Below, piece after piece: positions 26,369-35,066 of a stretch of 64,000 nt of DNA. Position 1 is the first letter of the stretch, and the number at the start of each line of letters is the position of its first letter. Under the pieces are notes generated by a model. It saw only the letters and a program-made list of their open reading frames with translations, had not been told where the DNA came from and did no database searches. The stretch comes from Rhizobium sp. (GTDB lineage Bacteria > Pseudomonadota > Alphaproteobacteria > Rhizobiales > Rhizobiaceae), in contig JAQGJP010000029.1 in assembly GCA_028290545.1 (NCBI GenBank), positions 1-64,000 of the forward strand, written 5' to 3'. The translations under genes were made by a program, and so were the position numbers.

Positions 26369-26788
26369 CTATTCGTCGCGATAGACTTTCTCGCGGCGCT
26401 CGTGGCGCTCCTGGGCTTCGATCGACAAGGTCGCGATCGGTCGGGCATCCAGACGCTTGAGGCTGATCGGCTCACCGGTCTCCTCGCAATAGCCGTAAGT
26501 GCCGTCATCTATCCGCTGGACGGCGGCATCGATCTTGGAGATCAGCTTGCGCTGGCGGTCGCGGGCCCGAAGTTCGATTGCGCGATCCGTTTCAGAAGAC
26601 GCCCGATCTGCGAGATCGGGATGGTTGGCACTTTCTTCTGCAAGATGTTCCAATGTTTCGCGTGCTTCGCGGAGGATATCACTTTTCCAGGTGATCAGTT
26701 TAGTTCGGAAATAGGCACGCTGTCTGGAGTTCATGAACTCTTCTGTTTCGGAGGGAACATAGTTCGCAAGATCAATATTCTCACTCAA
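26369..26788 (-). CDS. dksA: RNA polymerase-binding transcription factor DksA
   Basis: Binds the secondary channel of RNA polymerase and works with ppGpp in the stringent response. The 139-residue form has the coiled-coil segment (ILREARETLEHLAEE...RKLISKIDAAVQRI) and the globular part YGYCEETGEPISLKRLDARP. Only one of the four usual zinc-finger cysteines remains (in GYCEETG), which is known for rhizobial-type DksA. The start is the TTG at 26788 with AGGAG 7 bases upstream; ATG starts would cut into the conserved N-terminus. Confidence 0.92.
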   Translation of the reverse strand: MSENIDLANYVPSETEEFMNSRQRAYFRTKLITWKSDILREARETLEHLAEESANHPDLADRASSETDRAIELRARDRQRKLISKIDAAVQRIDDGTYGYCEETGEPISLKRLDARPIATLSIEAQERHERREKVYRDE

Positions 26789-27115
26789 CGCGATTCTCCT
26801 GAAGAACAACCCGTACAAGGCGGCTCTATAGCTCCAGAGACATAGTGTTTCAAGCTGAAAGAGCAAACTTGGTTATTTTTAAATCTGACATAAAATCGTG
26901 CTAAGTGGCTATTTTTTTATGATCTTTAGCATGTTCGGCAGTTTAGCTCACTTGGCGATCACGCTACCGTGAGCAGTCGTTGAGGCATGTTGCCGCAGGC
27001 ACCGACGCGACGCGATCGGTCGCGGGCACGACACGCACGGCGCGATTGACGACATCTGGAGGCTGTTGTTAACAGTGCAGCGCGACTCGCCAGATATGCC
27101 TCTCGGGAAGACGCT
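26789..27115. other. Divergent promoter region of dksA and sixA
   Basis: No gene supported. The first 150 bp next to dksA are AT-rich and must hold its promoter. A small TCACG-CTAC-CGTGA hairpin lies near 26960. The half next to sixA is GC-rich without recognisable sites. Confidence 0.45.
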
Positions 27116-27634
27116 ATGCTATCGGAACAAAGGGATGTCTTCCGGCTCTACCTACTGCGCCATGCGCACGCCGCGTGGCCTTCGCCCGGTGGGCGTGACT
27201 TCGACAGGGCCCTGGACGCGAGAGGGCTTTCCGAAGCGCGCAGCATCGCCCTGCAAGCCTACACAGCAGGGCTTTCACCGGAAAAGATCATTTCATCGAC
27301 GGCGCGGCGCTGCGTCGAAACGACAGGCATCTTTCTCGATATTTTCGGCGATCTCGCGGCAAGTTACGACGACCGGCTCTATTCGGAAGGACCGGATGCG
27401 TATCTCGACCAGATCCAGACCCACCAGTCGGCTGCCAGCCTGATGCTGGTCGGACACAATCCGATGATCGAGGCGCTTGCTGCTTTGCTTCCCCGGCAGG
27501 GCAAGGTCGGCGCCAGCCTTGCCCATGGTTATCCAACGGCCGGCTTGCTGGCGCTCGATTTCCAGCGGCCGTTAACAGTAAATCCGCTGCATCGCGGAGA
27601 ACCGGCCCTGTTGATGACGCCGGCTTTGACCTGA
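27116..27634 (+). CDS. sixA: SixA-type phosphohistidine phosphatase
   Basis: A histidine phosphatase superfamily protein of 172 residues. The catalytic histidine is in LYLLRHAHAAWP, and the second one is in LMLVGHNPMIEALA. SixA of E. coli removes phosphate from Hpt or PTS proteins; the target here is unknown. It is notable that an Hpt-domain gene lies 7 kb away. It is followed 51 bp later by ycjX in the same direction. Confidence 0.88.
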   Translation: MLSEQRDVFRLYLLRHAHAAWPSPGGRDFDRALDARGLSEARSIALQAYTAGLSPEKIISSTARRCVETTGIFLDIFGDLAASYDDRLYSEGPDAYLDQIQTHQSAASLMLVGHNPMIEALAALLPRQGKVGASLAHGYPTAGLLALDFQRPLTVNPLHRGEPALLMTPALT

Positions 27635-27685
27635 CATCAATCGTGCTTATATTCACGACACAGACAGACAAGCACGGATACCGCC

Positions 27686-29146
27686 TTGCCCCCTTCGCCC
27701 ACGACGATCACCGATGATGCGATCATCGCCTTCGAGAATCTGGCTGATCGGGCAAGCAATTTCCTTCATCCGTCGATCCGGCTCGGCGTTACCGGGCTGT
27801 CCCGCGCCGGCAAGACGGTGTTCATCTCCGCTTTCATCCACAATCTCCTCAACGGGGGCAGGCTGCCGCTGTTGGAAGCGCATCGTTCGGGCCGCATCAA
27901 GACCGTGCGGCTCGAGGAGCAGCCCGACGACGCCGTGCCGCGTTTTCAATATGAGGATCATGTCCGCGCGCTAATCGCCAAACGACTATGGCCCGATTCC
28001 ACCAGGGCCATATCCGAACTGCGTCTGACGATCGAATATGAGAGCGCCAGCGCCTGGAACAGGCTGTTCTCGGCCGGCAAGCTATCGATCGACATCGTCG
28101 ATTACCCCGGCGAATGGCTAATGGACCTGCCGCTGCTGGAGCAGGATTTCCGCACGTTCTCGGCACAGGCGGCAAAGCTCGCCACCACGGGATCGCGCCA
28201 GGCACTCTCCAGGCAATGGATGGCCCGCGCCGCCGGCATAGCGCCCGACGCACCGGCCGACGAGATGCTGGCGCGCGATCTGGCGGCCGAGTTCACCGCC
28301 TACCTGAAAGCCTGCAAGGCTGACGAACATTCCTTTTCGGCGCTGGCGCCCGGCCGCTTCCTCATGCCAGGCGATCTCGAAGGTTCGCCGGCGCTGACAT
28401 TCGCACCTCTGGTCGACTTCACCGAGGGCAAGCCGGTCAAGGGCAGTTTCCATGCCATGATGGAACGGCGCTATGAGGCCTATAAGACGCATGTTATCAA
28501 ACCGTTCTTTCGCGAGCACTTTGCCCGGCTCGACCGGCAGATCGTGCTGGTCGATACGCTGCAGGCGATCAATCGCGGCCCGGAGGCGATGGCAGATCTC
28601 GAAGGCGCGCTGGGCGATGTGCTGGCTTCATTCCGGCCGGGGACGAACTCATTCCTGTCATCCTTCTTCACGCGGCGCATCGACAAGGTGCTGGTGGCGG
28701 CGACCAAGGCCGATCATCTGCATCATGAAAGCCATGACCGGCTGGAGGCTGTAACCCGGCGGATCGTCGATCGGGCCGTTGCCACTATCGGGCGCTCAGG
28801 TGCGGGCATTGAAGTGATCGCGCTTGCATCGGTCCGGGCCACACGCGAGGCGACTGTCAATCGCGACGGCGAGAAACTGCCGGTGATCGTCGGCACGCCG
28901 ATCGAAAACGAGAGGATCGAGGGCGAGATTTTCGACGGCAGGCGCAAGACCGCGATCTTCCCCGGCGACCTGCCCGAAAACCCCGATATTTACTTTTCGG
29001 ATGAATCAGCTGAACGGCCGAGCGTCAACGCAATCCGTTTTCGCCCTCCGGAGCTTGAGGATACGGGTGGTGGCATCAAGCTGTCGCTGCCGCATATCCG
29101 GCTCGACCGCGCCCTGCAATTCCTGATCGGAGACCGGCTGGCATGA
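27686..29146 (+). CDS. ycjX: YcjX-family P-loop GTPase-like protein
   Basis: A predicted nucleotide-binding protein of 486 residues, of the DUF463 family. The P-loop is GVTGLSRAGKT near residues 34-44, followed by the DIVDYPGEWLMDLPLL region that plays the role of the G2/G3 switch. The likely start is the TTG at 27686, as no in-frame ATG precedes the conserved part and the ribosome site is poor. It overlaps the following membrane protein gene by ATGA. The pair ycjX-ycjF is conserved, often stress-regulated, and biochemically poorly understood. Confidence 0.9.
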   Translation: MPPSPTTITDDAIIAFENLADRASNFLHPSIRLGVTGLSRAGKTVFISAFIHNLLNGGRLPLLEAHRSGRIKTVRLEEQPDDAVPRFQYEDHVRALIAKRLWPDSTRAISELRLTIEYESASAWNRLFSAGKLSIDIVDYPGEWLMDLPLLEQDFRTFSAQAAKLATTGSRQALSRQWMARAAGIAPDAPADEMLARDLAAEFTAYLKACKADEHSFSALAPGRFLMPGDLEGSPALTFAPLVDFTEGKPVKGSFHAMMERRYEAYKTHVIKPFFREHFARLDRQIVLVDTLQAINRGPEAMADLEGALGDVLASFRPGTNSFLSSFFTRRIDKVLVAATKADHLHHESHDRLEAVTRRIVDRAVATIGRSGAGIEVIALASVRATREATVNRDGEKLPVIVGTPIENERIEGEIFDGRRKTAIFPGDLPENPDIYFSDESAERPSVNAIRFRPPELEDTGGGIKLSLPHIRLDRALQFLIGDRLA

Positions 29147-30195
29147 GCGACGACATCGGAAAAAGCCCACGCAAGCCGCAGGCTTTCAGGCTCGACGAAC
29201 CGAAGACATCGGTGCCGAAAGCCGCGACGCGGACGCCGGCAGCATTCGAGGCCGATATCGTCATGACGTCGGACGAGGACGATCCATTTCTCGGCGAAGC
29301 CTCGGTGGAAGATCGGGTTGCCGTGCCGCGCAGGCGGCGCCTGCCGCTGTTGTCGATCTTCCTCTCGGCACTCGGCATACTGTTTTCCGCAGCGCTGGCG
29401 CTGTGGATCGATGCATTGATCCGCGACCTGTTCACTCGCGCCGACTGGCTCGGCTATGCCGCGATCGGCCTGACGGCACTTGCGCTCCTGGCGCTGGTCG
29501 GAATGGTCTTTCGCGAACTGATCGGGCTCAGGCGGCTCGCGTCGGTGCAGGCGCTCAAACAGGAGGCTGAGATCGCCTCACGCGATCGAAAGCCCGCCCA
29601 TGCGCGTGCCGTCGTCGCCAGGCTCGTTCAACTGGCATCCGCCATGCCCGAAACCGCCAAGGGTCGGGCGGCACTGGAAGCCACGACTGACGAAATCATC
29701 GATTCCGAAGCGCTGCTGCGACTTGCCGAGCTGGAATTGCTGCAGCCGGCCGATCGGCGGGCCCGGCTGCTTGTGTTGTCGGCCTCCAAGCGCGTTTCTG
29801 TGGTCACAGCCGTCAGTCCGCGGGCGCTCGTCGACCTCGGCTACGTGCTGTTCGAAGCCTCAAGGCTGATCCGGGCCGTTGCCGAGACCTATGGTACGCG
29901 TCCGGGACGAATCGGCATGCTCAGGCTGTTCCGCGATGTCATTGCGCACCTCGCGGTGACCGGCTCGATCGCCATAGGTGATGGAATCGCGCAACAGTTG
30001 CTGGGTCATGGCATCGCGTCCAAGATTTCCGCGCGCTTCGGAGAAGGCGTCATCAACGGCCTGATGACCGCCCGCATCGGCATCGCGGCAATGGATCTTC
30101 TTCGACCGCTGCCCTTCAAAGCCGTAAAACGGCCCGGTGTCGCTGATTTCCTCAGCGATCTGACCGGTGGAATGAATGGAAAGTCGTCAGATTGA
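29143..30195 (+). CDS. YcjF/TIGR01620 family inner-membrane protein
   Basis: A 350-residue partner of YcjX. It has an acidic, poorly conserved cytoplasmic N-terminus, two membrane segments near residues 68-90 (LLSIFLSALGILFSAALALW) and 103-124 (LGYAAIGLTALALLALVGMV), then a helical DUF697 domain (TGSIAIGDGIAQQLLGHGIA). The start overlaps the ycjX stop, so the two proteins are made together and probably interact. Function unknown. Confidence 0.9.
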   Translation: MSDDIGKSPRKPQAFRLDEPKTSVPKAATRTPAAFEADIVMTSDEDDPFLGEASVEDRVAVPRRRRLPLLSIFLSALGILFSAALALWIDALIRDLFTRADWLGYAAIGLTALALLALVGMVFRELIGLRRLASVQALKQEAEIASRDRKPAHARAVVARLVQLASAMPETAKGRAALEATTDEIIDSEALLRLAELELLQPADRRARLLVLSASKRVSVVTAVSPRALVDLGYVLFEASRLIRAVAETYGTRPGRIGMLRLFRDVIAHLAVTGSIAIGDGIAQQLLGHGIASKISARFGEGVINGLMTARIGIAAMDLLRPLPFKAVKRPGVADFLSDLTGGMNGKSSD

Positions 30196-30388
30196 CAATC
30201 CCTCCTGTTCAACGAGTGTATCCCCGCGACTGAAAATTCAACGATCCATGCCGGCAACTACTGGTATTCCCTGACAAGATTCCATTGCCCGAAGCAGCCA
30301 ATTGTGCTTTAGAGAAACTCTCCATTAACCAATATCGGCCAAAACTGGCCGGCATGAGCTTTTTGCAGCTGACTTGAAAGGAAGCTAC

Positions 30389-30934
30389 ATGTTTTCGCGC
30401 GTGACACCGTTTGCCCTTGGCGTTGCGACATTTGCCGTGGCGACGTTTGCCACAATGACGCCGGTTGAAGCCGGCAATCGTGACAAGGTCTTCTTCGAGG
30501 GCGTTGAGGGCGAGTGGAGCGGCCCCGGCGAGATCGTCGCCGGCAAGTACAAGGGCACAAAATTCAACTGCACGCTGTCGGGAACGGCAGAAGACCGCGC
30601 GACCGGCATCACGCTCGACGGCTATTGCCGCGTCGGCATTTTCAGGCAGCCGATGAAAGCCGTGATCAAATCTGCCGGACGCAGCTACAAGGGCCAGTTC
30701 CTTGATGGCGCCGCGGGCAAGGGCCTCGACATCGTCTCCGGCAATGTGACGAACCAGAAAATGGTTGTCGGCATTACCCGCGCCAAGCTGAACGGAGCGA
30801 TGATCGCCCGTCTGCAAGGCAAGAACACCATGACCGTGACGATCTCGGTGAAGGTCGAAGACCAGATGATCCCGGTGATCGGCATGTCGCTGAACCGCGA
30901 AACGGAAGAACTGGCGGTCGGTTCGATCAAATAG
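30389..30934 (+). CDS. Exported protein of unknown function
   Basis: A 181-residue protein with a signal peptide (MFSRVTPFALGVATFAVATFATMTPVEA) and a beta-rich mature part: GEWSGPGEIVAGKYKGTKFNC, CRVGIFRQPMKAV and VVGITRAKLNGAMIARLQGK. Two cysteines in the mature part could pair. Similar proteins are common in Hyphomicrobiales, but I know of no function. AAAGGAAGC precedes the ATG at 30389, and a strong terminator follows, so it is monocistronic. Confidence 0.82.
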   Translation: MFSRVTPFALGVATFAVATFATMTPVEAGNRDKVFFEGVEGEWSGPGEIVAGKYKGTKFNCTLSGTAEDRATGITLDGYCRVGIFRQPMKAVIKSAGRSYKGQFLDGAAGKGLDIVSGNVTNQKMVVGITRAKLNGAMIARLQGKNTMTVTISVKVEDQMIPVIGMSLNRETEELAVGSIK

Positions 30935-30957
30935 GCGCATTGACGCATGCAAAGATC

Positions 30958-30981
30958 AGCCGGGTTTTCCCGGCTTTTTTA
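30958..30981 (+). terminator. Rho-independent terminator
   Basis: AGCCGGG-TTTT-CCCGGCT followed by TTTTT, 23 bp after the stop of the exported protein gene and just before the convergent folK end. Confidence 0.93.
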
Positions 30982-30986
30982 TTGGC

Positions 30987-31508
30987 TCACGATTTCCGCC
31001 ACCAATCCCGCTGCTGACCTGCCACTTCGATTCCCGCCCTGTCGGCATCGGACAGCCAGGCTGTAACCGCCCTTCCCTCCAGGACGAGATCGGGCGCGAT
31101 GTCGGCCAGCGGCATCAGCACGAAGGCACGATCCTTCATGCGCGGATGCGGCAGCGTCAGCCGTTCATCCGTCACCGACACGTCGCCATAGGCGAGTATG
31201 TCCATATCCAGCGTGCGCGGGCCCCAGCGCTCGGCCCGTATGCGCTTCATCGAGCGCTCGATGTCCAGGCAGAGATCCAGCAACGGGTGCGGGGCAAGCG
31301 TCGTGTGGATCGCAGCCGCCGCATTGAAGAACCACGCCTGATCGGTGTTTCCCCATGGCGGCGTGCGATAAAGCCGCGATACCGTGCTCACCGAACAGTC
31401 CCTGTGTTCGTCGAGGTGATAAAGGGCCTCGGTCATTGCGGCGACCGGATCACCGATATTGCCGCCCAGTCCCAGATATGCCGTCACATGCGGCTCATTC
31501 GCCGGCAT
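30987..31508 (-). CDS. folK: 6-hydroxymethyl-7,8-dihydropterin pyrophosphokinase
   Basis: Transfers pyrophosphate from ATP to the pterin in folate synthesis. The 173 residues include YLGLGGNIGDP, TPPWGNTDQAWFFNA, the catalytic metal motif RWGPRTLDMDILAYGD and LPHPRMKDRAFVLMPL. I start it at the ATG at 31508, which overlaps the end of folB by 14 bp. It is the last gene of folP-folB-folK. Confidence 0.95.
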   Translation of the reverse strand: MPANEPHVTAYLGLGGNIGDPVAAMTEALYHLDEHRDCSVSTVSRLYRTPPWGNTDQAWFFNAAAAIHTTLAPHPLLDLCLDIERSMKRIRAERWGPRTLDMDILAYGDVSVTDERLTLPHPRMKDRAFVLMPLADIAPDLVLEGRAVTAWLSDADRAGIEVAGQQRDWWRKS

Positions 31509-31869
31509 GATGTTCGACGCTGACCTGCACGTAATCGAGCACGCCGGCAACCGGCGCATTTGGCTTGCGCATCGTGATCCGCGCCCGGCGGATCTGCGGG
31601 AACTGGGCTTCCAGCGAACGGGCGATATCCATCGCCAGCGCCTCGATCAGGAAGTAGCGGCGTCCGGTGACGATTTTCTCGATCACCTTAAAAGCCACGC
31701 CGTAATCGACGGTCGATTCGAGCGCATCATTTTCCAGCGGTCCATGCGGCTGCACTTCGAGCTCGGCATCGACGAAGAAACGCTGTCCCAGCACTTCCTC
31801 CTCGTCCATGACGCCATGGCGGGCGAAGAAAGCACAATTGGCAAGGGTGATCGTGTAGGTTCCGTTCAT
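31495..31869 (-). CDS. folB: Dihydroneopterin aldolase
   Basis: Converts 7,8-dihydroneopterin to 6-hydroxymethyl-dihydropterin, the substrate of FolK. It has 124 residues. Conserved parts are CAFFARHGVMDEEEVLGQRF and TVDYGVAFKVIEKIV. Its ATG overlaps the folP stop (ATGA). The set of three folate genes in one coupled operon is typical of Hyphomicrobiales. Confidence 0.95.
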   Translation of the reverse strand: MNGTYTITLANCAFFARHGVMDEEEVLGQRFFVDAELEVQPHGPLENDALESTVDYGVAFKVIEKIVTGRRYFLIEALAMDIARSLEAQFPQIRRARITMRKPNAPVAGVLDYVQVSVEHHAGE

Positions 31870-32735
31870 TGGTGTCGTTCCTTGCCTCTGTCAGATGCGC
31901 TTAGCATAGCATCTGTGACCTTTATCGCATCACTGTTGAATGCGACATCGTGAACACGAAAAATCGCCGCGCCGGCCATCCGCAGCAAGGCACTGCTCGC
32001 CGCCGTCGCGGCACCACGATCGGCTGGATCCCGGCCGGTGACCGTGCCGAGAAAACGCTTGCGCGAGGTGCCGGCGAGAAGCGGGTAGCCGAGCGCGTGC
32101 AGTTCCGGGAAACGTGCCATCAGCGCCAGATTGTCATGCGCGGTCTCCTTGCCGAAGCCGAAGCCGGGATCGAGCACGATCTGCTGCCGAGCCACGCCCG
32201 CAGCCGTGGCGATGTCGAGCGACTCGCCGAGGAACAGCAACTGATCCTCGATCGGGTCATCCAGCGTCTCGCGCCCGCGGCCCGTGTGCATGATCACCAG
32301 ACCGGCGCCGGTCTCCGCCGCGACACCGGCGATCGCCGGCTCGCGCTGCAAGCCATGGACATCATTGATGACATGGGCACCGGCAGCAATTGCCTTGCGG
32401 GCCGTGTCGGCGCGGTAGGTGTCGATCGAGATAATCGCCTCGCAATGTGCGGCAAGACCCTCGATCACCGGCAAAACTCTGGCCTGCTCTTCGGCGGCGC
32501 TGACTTCGGCTGCACCCGGGCGGGTCGATTCGCCGCCGACGTCGATGATAACCGCGCCGGCCTTGACCGCCCGCAGGGCATTGCCGATCGCGGTATCGGT
32601 GCTCGCATTGACGCCACCGTCCGAAAATGAATCGGGCGTGACGTTGATGATCGCCATGATCAGGCCTTCCGGCCCCAGACAAAGAGTGCGGCCATGTGCC
32701 AGCTTCCAGTCAACCGGGTCAAAAGGCGAAGGCAT
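31866..32735 (-). CDS. folP: Dihydropteroate synthase
   Basis: Joins the pterin with p-aminobenzoate and is the target of sulfonamides. Landmarks in the 289 residues are MAIINVTPDSFSDGG, IIDVGGESTRPGAAEV, VINDVHGLQ and LDPGFGFGKE. The ATG at 32735 has GGAG 5 bases upstream; the long frame upstream of it is not conserved and runs antisense to the DUF922 gene. It is the first gene of the folate operon. Confidence 0.96.
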   Translation of the reverse strand: MPSPFDPVDWKLAHGRTLCLGPEGLIMAIINVTPDSFSDGGVNASTDTAIGNALRAVKAGAVIIDVGGESTRPGAAEVSAAEEQARVLPVIEGLAAHCEAIISIDTYRADTARKAIAAGAHVINDVHGLQREPAIAGVAAETGAGLVIMHTGRGRETLDDPIEDQLLFLGESLDIATAAGVARQQIVLDPGFGFGKETAHDNLALMARFPELHALGYPLLAGTSRKRFLGTVTGRDPADRGAATAASSALLRMAGAAIFRVHDVAFNSDAIKVTDAMLSASDRGKERHQ

Positions 32736-32834
32736 GGGAACTCCAAGGGCAGCATTGCATTTTTGTGCTGATTGCATATTGCGGAGCGCCATACAATGTC
32801 CCATGGATGGCAAGCTGCGCATGCGGAGGATGTC

Positions 32835-33458
32835 ATGAGCCGGTTCTGCGTCAATTTCGGGATCATATGCGCGACGCTCGCCTCCCTGGCTCCGGCGCAG
32901 CCGGTATCGGCTGACACGATTGTCCACAAGAAAATCACCTATTTCAGCATTGGCGGCCGCACAGCGGCCGATCTCGACCGTGAGATGATGCGGCGGGGAC
33001 CGCTTTCCAGTACGACTGGACGGCGGCATCCCGGCGCCACCAGAATCCAGTTTTCCGGCAACGCCACCTTCGTCGGCAAGAACGGCCGCTGCACGATCGG
33101 CGGAGCCAAGGTGACGCTGGCGACCAAGATCATGTTGCCACGCTGGTCGAACCGAAATAATGCCAGCAGGAAGCTCGGCCTGATCTGGGATACGCTCTCG
33201 GCCGACATCAAGCGCCATGAAGAGCGTCATGCGGAGATCGCCCGCAATCACGCCCGTGCATTGGAGAGACAGATCCTCGGTCTGCCGGCCGCGTCAAACT
33301 GCGCGATACTGAAATCCAGGGTCAATGAAATCTCGCGGCTGGCCATGGTTGACCATGACAAGGACCAGAAGCGGTTCGACAGGGTTGAGGCAATCAATTT
33401 CGAGAAAAGAATGATTCGGTTGCTGAAATACCGGATCGAAGCGAAAAAGGCGCCGTAG
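32835..33458 (+). CDS. DUF922 exported protein, predicted zinc peptidase
   Basis: 207 residues with a signal peptide ending near AQPVSA. The DUF922 domain follows: YFSIGGRTAADLDREMMRRG, a CTIGGAKVTLATKIMLPRW strand region, and the motif HEERH at residues 128-132 in IKRHEERHAEIARNHA. This HExxH-like helix makes it a candidate metallopeptidase of the periplasm; activity has not been shown to my knowledge for this family. GGAGGATGTC precedes the ATG. It is divergent from folP. Confidence 0.87.
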   Translation: MSRFCVNFGIICATLASLAPAQPVSADTIVHKKITYFSIGGRTAADLDREMMRRGPLSSTTGRRHPGATRIQFSGNATFVGKNGRCTIGGAKVTLATKIMLPRWSNRNNASRKLGLIWDTLSADIKRHEERHAEIARNHARALERQILGLPAASNCAILKSRVNEISRLAMVDHDKDQKRFDRVEAINFEKRMIRLLKYRIEAKKAP

Positions 33459-33676
33459 CGGCGCCCGCAAACGTTTCCAGGGACTTTTCCGAGTAAAGCC
33501 TGTCGCTAATCAGCCAAGGCTTGCGCGAGCCTGTATCAAAACCTGTTAATTAACCCGTCAGAACTGCGAATTGCACTTGCAGCTTCTCTAATCTAGGTTC
33601 TCAATAACACTTGTGGATGAAATCTAAGGTACAGGGCGTAGTCATCCCGGGCGTTTGATGTGGTTTCCCTAGACGC
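33459..33676. other. Gene-free region before the small RNA
   Basis: No gene. A GGCGCCG / CGGCGCC hairpin spans the stop codon of the DUF922 gene (33449-33465); on the minus strand it is followed by TTTTT, so it may end leftward transcription. TTAATTAA lies at about 33546-33553. The small-RNA promoter must lie near 33640-33675. Confidence 0.5.
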
Positions 33677-33768
33677 ATTCGAGTGGCTGCAGGTGTCTCC
33701 TCCCTCGCCTGTTTACGGTGCGTCTCTCTAGCCTCGCTCATCGAACAAGAGAGCGGGGCCTTTTTTTT
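33677..33768 (+). ncRNA. Candidate trans-acting small RNA with anti-Shine-Dalgarno loop
   Basis: About 90 nt in a gene-free region. A first hairpin pairs CAGGTG (33690-33695) with CGCCTG (33706-33711) and displays TCTCCTCCCT in the loop, a perfect complement to ribosome-binding sites. It ends with a rho-independent terminator hairpin (33731-33759, GCCTCGCTC / GAGCGGGGC) and eight T residues. This build matches the anti-SD small-RNA families of Hyphomicrobiales, such as suhB/alpha-r14. The exact family and the 5' end are my inference. Confidence 0.7.
33731..33768 (+). terminator. Terminator of the small RNA
   Basis: A nine-pair stem with one G-U, then TTTTTTTT. No plus-strand coding gene ends nearby (the closest stops 270 bp upstream), which is why a non-coding transcript is likely. 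Confidence 0.85.
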
Positions 33769-33833
33769 GCAAACCATCGGCCTGGCAAGTCATTCCCGCC
33801 CTTCTGGCCGGTCAACCCTGCTTTTCAGGCCAA

Positions 33834-34154
33834 TCAGCCCTGCTTTTCTGGAATGTGGACGACAAGCCCGTCGAGCGCATCGCTCATCCGGATCTGACAG
33901 CTCAACCGCGACGTCGGCCGGACGTCGTAGGCAAAATCCAGCATATCTTCTTCCATCGGATCGGGCTTGCCAGCCTGGTCGGCAAAGCTCTGATCGACAT
34001 AGACATGGCAGGTGGCGCAGGCACAGGCTCCGCCGCATTCGGCCACAATTCCGGAAATGGAATTGCGGATCGCGTTTTCCATAACTGTTGAGCCGGTGGC
34101 CACTTCCAGGTCATGGCGCGTGCCGTCGAAGGCAACGATCGTGAGTTTGGGCAT
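33834..34154 (-). CDS. 2Fe-2S ferredoxin, adrenodoxin type
   Basis: A small electron carrier of 106 residues. The cluster cysteines are in ECGGACACATCHVYV (spacing C-x5-C-x2-C) and in SRLSCQIRM. This vertebrate-adrenodoxin/ISC type donates electrons to P450s or to iron-sulfur assembly. The ATG at 34154 has AGGAATTCC upstream. A P450 is encoded at 20.9 kb, so a partnership is possible, but the gene location next to folate genes is the general one in this order and argues for a housekeeping role. Confidence 0.93.
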   Translation of the reverse strand: MPKLTIVAFDGTRHDLEVATGSTVMENAIRNSISGIVAECGGACACATCHVYVDQSFADQAGKPDPMEEDMLDFAYDVRPTSRLSCQIRMSDALDGLVVHIPEKQG

Positions 34155-34263
34155 GGAATTCCTGATAGTGTTGGAAAAGACGAACGGACTGAGAGCCCTT
34201 GCATGGCGCCTTTTCCAACAAAAACCGGATTGCGTCAACAGCGTGTGCCGACGCAGTCAAGCG

Positions 34264-34632
34264 TTAACGCGACAGCTTGAGGATGAAGTTTTCCGCTTCG
34301 AGAACGGCCGCCCCCAACTGGGCAATGTCGCTCGCGTCGTTGGCCTGCTTCTCGAGGCGTTCAGCCGCGTCGGACACGTTGAACGCGCCGATGGCCAGCG
34401 CAGCCCCCCTGAGCTTGTGGGCGGTCTGGCAGATCGTTTCGGCCTTGCCGGTCGCAAGCTCGTTCATGCAGCTGCGCGCCTGGCGGGCGAATGTGTGGAG
34501 AACCTCGAGCTCGAGATTCTTGTCGCCGGATGTCTGGTGGGCCAGATGGACAAGATCGATCGGACGGTGTCTGGAGGGCGTGAAGCCTCGATAATTGTCG
34601 GGCGCTTCAAATGCGATACTCACGGCTGCCAT
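34264..34632 (-). CDS. Hpt-domain phosphotransfer protein
   Basis: A stand-alone histidine phosphotransfer protein of 122 residues. The phosphorylated histidine is residue 72 in AHKLRGAALAIGA, within a four-helix bundle. It would relay phosphate between a hybrid kinase and a response regulator. No kinase lies beside it. It is divergent from the giant growth-pole gene and shares its promoter region. SixA, whose E. coli form dephosphorylates Hpt domains, is encoded 7 kb upstream. Confidence 0.9.
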   Translation of the reverse strand: MAAVSIAFEAPDNYRGFTPSRHRPIDLVHLAHQTSGDKNLELEVLHTFARQARSCMNELATGKAETICQTAHKLRGAALAIGAFNVSDAAERLEKQANDASDIAQLGAAVLEAENFILKLSR

Positions 34633-35066
34633 TGGTATTTCCCTGTTTATGTTTGTTTGTGATACAGGCTTCTTACAGTTCGCAGCCGATCATCACATCG
34701 AACGACGTAACAATGCTTAATTGCGGCAATTTCGCGTTGGACAAAATTCAACTATGGTTAACAGCGTTTAAATACGTCAATTCGTTTACTTATTTACCGT
34801 CCTCATCCAAAAAATGCGTTAATAAATCATTAAGCGGATTGCGTTTGCCGGCCCAAGTGATTGTATCAAAACGACGTCTGTGCCACTACATTACGTGGAA
34901 AATTGCGGCTCCTTTTAACCAAAGGCCATGAATTCCGGGCGAAAAACGGGCTTACCGTCGATCAACAGGCGGCGATGTGCCAATATTAGCCGGCGAAGGC
35001 AGAGCTATGAGATCTGGAACTGGCCTCGTCAGTCCCTCCCATAGTACGAATACGAGGCGAAACGGA
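34633..35066. promoter_or_regulatory. AT-rich divergent promoter region with CtrA-like boxes
   Basis: 430 bp, clearly richer in A+T than the surroundings. It contains TTAA-TAAATCA-TTAA at 34819-34833, a perfect match to the CtrA consensus TTAA-N7-TTAA, and TTAA-N6-TTAA at 34758-34771 as a second, imperfect one. Transcription of both the Hpt gene and the growth-pole gene must start here. Confidence 0.55.
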
